DNA from: Stappia indica
GTDB lineage: Bacteria; Pseudomonadota; Alphaproteobacteria; Rhizobiales; Stappiaceae
DNA length: 64,000 bases
Reading direction: 5' to 3'
Assembly (NCBI RefSeq): GCF_009789575.1
Contig: NZ_CP046908.1
Span: 4,617,001-4,681,000 of the forward strand
The notes beneath the pieces were generated by a model that was given only the letters and a program-made list of their open reading frames with translations, was not told the DNA's origin and searched no databases. Positions 61,692 through 64,000 of this stretch are shown here, piece after piece (within the stretch, counting starts at the first letter, position 1; each line of letters opens with the position of its first letter). Both the position numbers and the translations under genes were made by a program.

Positions 61692-63586
61692 CATCCCGTA
61701 CCGTGCTGCCTGCGCTTGCCCTGTTCTGCACGTCCCTCCTTGCGGCGTTGCCGGCGTCGGCATTGACGCTGAAGGAGACGCCGTCCCTGGCCCCGCGCGT
61801 CGGCAGCGACCTGCCGCCGGTTTCGGAGCGGGTGCCGGCAGAGCCGTTGATCGTCGACCTGGAGGCACGTGGCCGCGAGATCGGCACGCCGGGTGGCAAG
61901 ATCGACACACTGATCGGCCGCTCTCGCGACGTTCGCCTCATCAACGTCTGGGGCTATGCCCGTCTCGTTGCCTATAACGAGAAACTCGAACTGGTGCCCG
62001 ACATCCTCAAGGACTTCGTCGAGGAGGACGGGCGCAGTTTCACCCTCACCCTGCGCAAGGGACACAAGTGGTCGGACGGCCACCCGTTCACCTCCGAGGA
62101 CATCCGCTTCTGGTACGAGGATGTTGCCTCGAATGCCGAGTTGCAGCCTTCCGGCCTGCCGCAGTTCATGCTGGCTGGCGGGAAGCCGCCGATCTTCGAG
62201 GTGATCGACGAGACGACCGTCCGCTTCACGTGGGAGGCTCCCAACCCGCTGTTCAAGCCGGAGCTAGCCAAGTCGCGCCCGCCCTTCATCTATCGTCCGG
62301 CGCACTACCTGAAGCAGTTCCACGCGCGCTACGGGGATGCGGAGAAGATCCAGAAGCTGGCGGAAGAGCGCAAGCTGCGCAGCTGGGCCGCGCTCTTCAA
62401 CAAGATGGACGACATGTATGATGCCCGGAACCCGGAGCTGCCGAGCCTGCAGCCATGGGTGAGGCTGGTGGATGACAGCGAGCGGCGGTTCGTGCTGCAC
62501 CGCAATCCGTTCTACCATCGGATCGACTCCGCAGGGCAGCAGCTGCCCTATCTCGACAGCGTCGTGATGACGGTGGCCGACGGCAAGATTATCGCCGCGA
62601 AGACCCAGGCCGGCGAGGCCGACCTGCAGGCGCGCAATATCGGCTTTTCCGACATCACGATCCTCAAGCGCGGTGAAAAGCTCGGCCGGTTCGAGACGTA
62701 TCTGTGGCCGATCAGCAAGGGCTCGCAGATTTCCCTGCAGCCCAACCTGACGGTCGCCGATCCGGTCTGGCGCAAGCTGATGCTGGATACGAGGTTCCGC
62801 CGTGCGCTCTCGCTCGGCATCGACCGCGAGATGATCAACAAGGTGCTTTATCTCGGGCTTGCCACGCCGGGTAACGACACGGTGCTCGAGCAGAGCCCGC
62901 TGTATCGCCAAGAGTACCGCGATCTCCATGCCCAGTTCGACCCCGAGGAGGCGAACCGCCTGCTGGACGAGATCGGCCTGACGGAGCGCCGGGGCGACGG
63001 GGTGCGGCTGATGCCGGACGGCCGGCCGCTCGAGATCATCGTCGAGGCGACCGGCGAGAGCCAGGAAGAGCTCGATGCACTGGAACTCGTCGGCGAGACC
63101 TGGCGCGAGATTGGTGTGAAGCTGTTCGCCAAGCCGAGCCAGCGCGACATCATCCGCGAACGGGCGCTGTCGGGTCTGCTGGTCATGTCGGTGTGGGCGG
63201 GTTTCGAGAACGGGATTCCGACCTCGGAAATGCCGCCGGAGGACTTTGCGCCGGTGCGCAGCGACTTCCTGTCCTGGTCGCGTTGGGGCAATTGGTACGA
63301 GACCGACGGTCAGACCGGAGAAAAACCGGACTGGGAGCCGGCGATCCGGCTGACGCAGCTCTACGACGACTGGCTGAAGTCCAGCTCCGAGGAGGAGCGG
63401 ACGGAAATCTGGCACGAGATCCTGAAGATCCATGCCGAGGAGACCATTCATATCGGGCTGGTGTCGGAAGTCCGCCAGCCGGTTGTGGTGAAGGGCCTCG
63501 GCAATGTGCCGAAGGAAGGCATCTACGGCTGGGATCCCGGTGCCCAGTTCGGCATTCACCGAATGGACGAGTTCTACCGGAAGTGA
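61688..63586 (+). CDS. ABC importer solute-binding protein (SBP_bac_5 family)
   Basis: A 632-residue periplasmic binding protein with signal peptide (cleavage near ASA). The family 5 fold of peptide/nickel/oligosaccharide binding proteins is clear from LVPDILKDFVEEDGRSFTL, LRKGHKWSDGHPFTSEDIRF and FRRALSLGIDREMINKVLY. It is longer than dipeptide-binding proteins, as in the microcin C/oligosaccharide-like subgroup of rhizobia. The ligand cannot be named. The start overlaps the ATPase stop by 4 bp. Confidence 0.92.
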   Translation: MTSRTVLPALALFCTSLLAALPASALTLKETPSLAPRVGSDLPPVSERVPAEPLIVDLEARGREIGTPGGKIDTLIGRSRDVRLINVWGYARLVAYNEKLELVPDILKDFVEEDGRSFTLTLRKGHKWSDGHPFTSEDIRFWYEDVASNAELQPSGLPQFMLAGGKPPIFEVIDETTVRFTWEAPNPLFKPELAKSRPPFIYRPAHYLKQFHARYGDAEKIQKLAEERKLRSWAALFNKMDDMYDARNPELPSLQPWVRLVDDSERRFVLHRNPFYHRIDSAGQQLPYLDSVVMTVADGKIIAAKTQAGEADLQARNIGFSDITILKRGEKLGRFETYLWPISKGSQISLQPNLTVADPVWRKLMLDTRFRRALSLGIDREMINKVLYLGLATPGNDTVLEQSPLYRQEYRDLHAQFDPEEANRLLDEIGLTERRGDGVRLMPDGRPLEIIVEATGESQEELDALELVGETWREIGVKLFAKPSQRDIIRERALSGLLVMSVWAGFENGIPTSEMPPEDFAPVRSDFLSWSRWGNWYETDGQTGEKPDWEPAIRLTQLYDDWLKSSSEEERTEIWHEILKIHAEETIHIGLVSEVRQPVVVKGLGNVPKEGIYGWDPGAQFGIHRMDEFYRK

Positions 63587-63625
63587 CGTGAGAATGGCGC
63601 TGCGGGGCGCTGGGGGAACCGCTTG

Positions 63626-64000
63626 ATGCTCTACTATATCGTGCGCCGGGTGTTGACGATGATCCCGACGCTGTTCGTGATCAGCCTGCTGACATTCGTC
63701 ATCATCGAGCTTCCGGCCGGTGACTATATTTCCAACCAGATTGCCGCTCTGCGGGCGACCGGAGAAAGCGCATCCATCGCCAAGCTCGAGTTCCTGCGGG
63801 CGGAGTTCGCGCTCGACCGGCCGTTCCTGGAGCGCTACCTGATCTGGATCGGCCTTTGGCCGGGGGTGCACGGCTTCGACGGGCTGCTGCAGGGCAATTG
63901 GGGCTGGTCTTTCGAATACGAGAAGCCGGTGTCCGAAGTGGTGGGGCCGACCCTGCCGCTGACCATCGTGCTGAACACGGCGACGATCCTGTTCGTCTAT
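63626..64000 (+). CDS. ABC importer permease (DppB type), 3' end beyond the window
   Basis: The first 125 residues of a permease. MLYYIVRRVLTMIPTLFVIS is the standard opening of DppB/OppB-type subunits, and a second membrane segment starts at LPLTIVLNTATILFVY before the window ends. The loop contains LRAEFALDRPFLERYLIWIG, also typical. It begins 40 bp after the binding protein, so it belongs to the same operon. A second permease gene would be expected next. Confidence 0.9.
   Translation, partial: MLYYIVRRVLTMIPTLFVISLLTFVIIELPAGDYISNQIAALRATGESASIAKLEFLRAEFALDRPFLERYLIWIGLWPGVHGFDGLLQGNWGWSFEYEKPVSEVVGPTLPLTIVLNTATILFVY

Noticed and set aside
1-64000. tRNA or rRNA genes
   Set aside because: No cloverleaf with a conserved TTCRA loop and CCA-side stem, and no rRNA signature sequence, was found by eye.

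Overview
The window is GC-rich chromosomal DNA from an alphaproteobacterium, most likely a Hyphomicrobiales (Rhizobiales) member close to the Stappia/Roseibium group. This rests on gene content and order: a DUF1491/peptidoglycan-binding/kinase cluster, the feuN-feuP-feuQ trio, the ccmI-ccmE-ccmF-ccmH cytochrome c maturation block, the degP-response regulator-kinase-glnE-pleC order known from rhizobia, and a complete Rhodobacter-type gene transfer agent (GTA) cluster. The genus is an inference; no rRNA or tRNA gene was recognised.

Layout. 1-3199 (minus): a three-gene operon with a membrane PAS histidine kinase, a peptidoglycan-binding membrane protein and a DUF1491 protein. 3525-4762: DUF5330 protein and a SufE-family sulfur acceptor. 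4763-5536: gene-free palindromic repeat mosaic. 5537-11775 (minus): DUF6456 protein, a stand-alone DnaA C-terminal-type DNA-binding protein, a serine hydrolase broken by a 4-bp duplication, DUF1254 and DUF1214 membrane proteins, and a class A penicillin-binding protein. 11881-16210: a YcgN-type cysteine-cluster protein, a small membrane protein, and a Tat-type 5'-nucleotidase flanked by two near-identical ~0.5 kb direct repeats.

16285-32577: the GTA. It runs from a candidate small terminase and TerL through portal, prohead protease, capsid, connectors, tail tube, chaperones, a short tape measure, distal tail, hub, NlpC/P60 peptidase and the 1302-residue tip protein. It ends in its own lysis module: T4-type lysozyme, a small membrane protein and a three-TM-type holin. 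Many junctions are 4-bp ATGA/GTGA overlaps, so the cluster is probably translated as a coupled unit. One housekeeping-type DUF465 gene lies inside it on the opposite strand. There is no integrase, repressor or replication gene, so this reads as a domesticated capsid producer rather than a prophage.

32650-42954: the FeuN/FeuP/FeuQ envelope-signalling set, a lipoprotein, an uncharacterised 471-residue protein, the ccm operon and an alpha/beta hydrolase-OsmC fusion. 43140-50167: DegP protease, an OmpR-type two-component pair and GlnE. 50238-53593 (minus): an ArsR/AHSA1 pair with clear operator palindromes, then the cell-cycle kinase PleC preceded by a perfect TTAA-N7-TTAA CtrA box. 53848-57443 (minus): aminopeptidase N and an alpha/beta hydrolase. 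57695-64000 (plus): a sensor adenylate/guanylate cyclase and the start of a peptide-type ABC importer operon (fused ATPase, binding protein, permease cut by the window edge).

Cell-cycle signalling kinases, a stand-alone DnaA-type DNA-binding protein and a GTA cluster share one neighbourhood. GTA expression depends on CtrA in studied relatives, so the CtrA-box observations are the most useful regulatory leads. I did not find a convincing wholly new defence or mobile system. The most distinctive features are the integrated GTA lysis module, the candidate terminase, the repeat family and the 4-bp frameshift.
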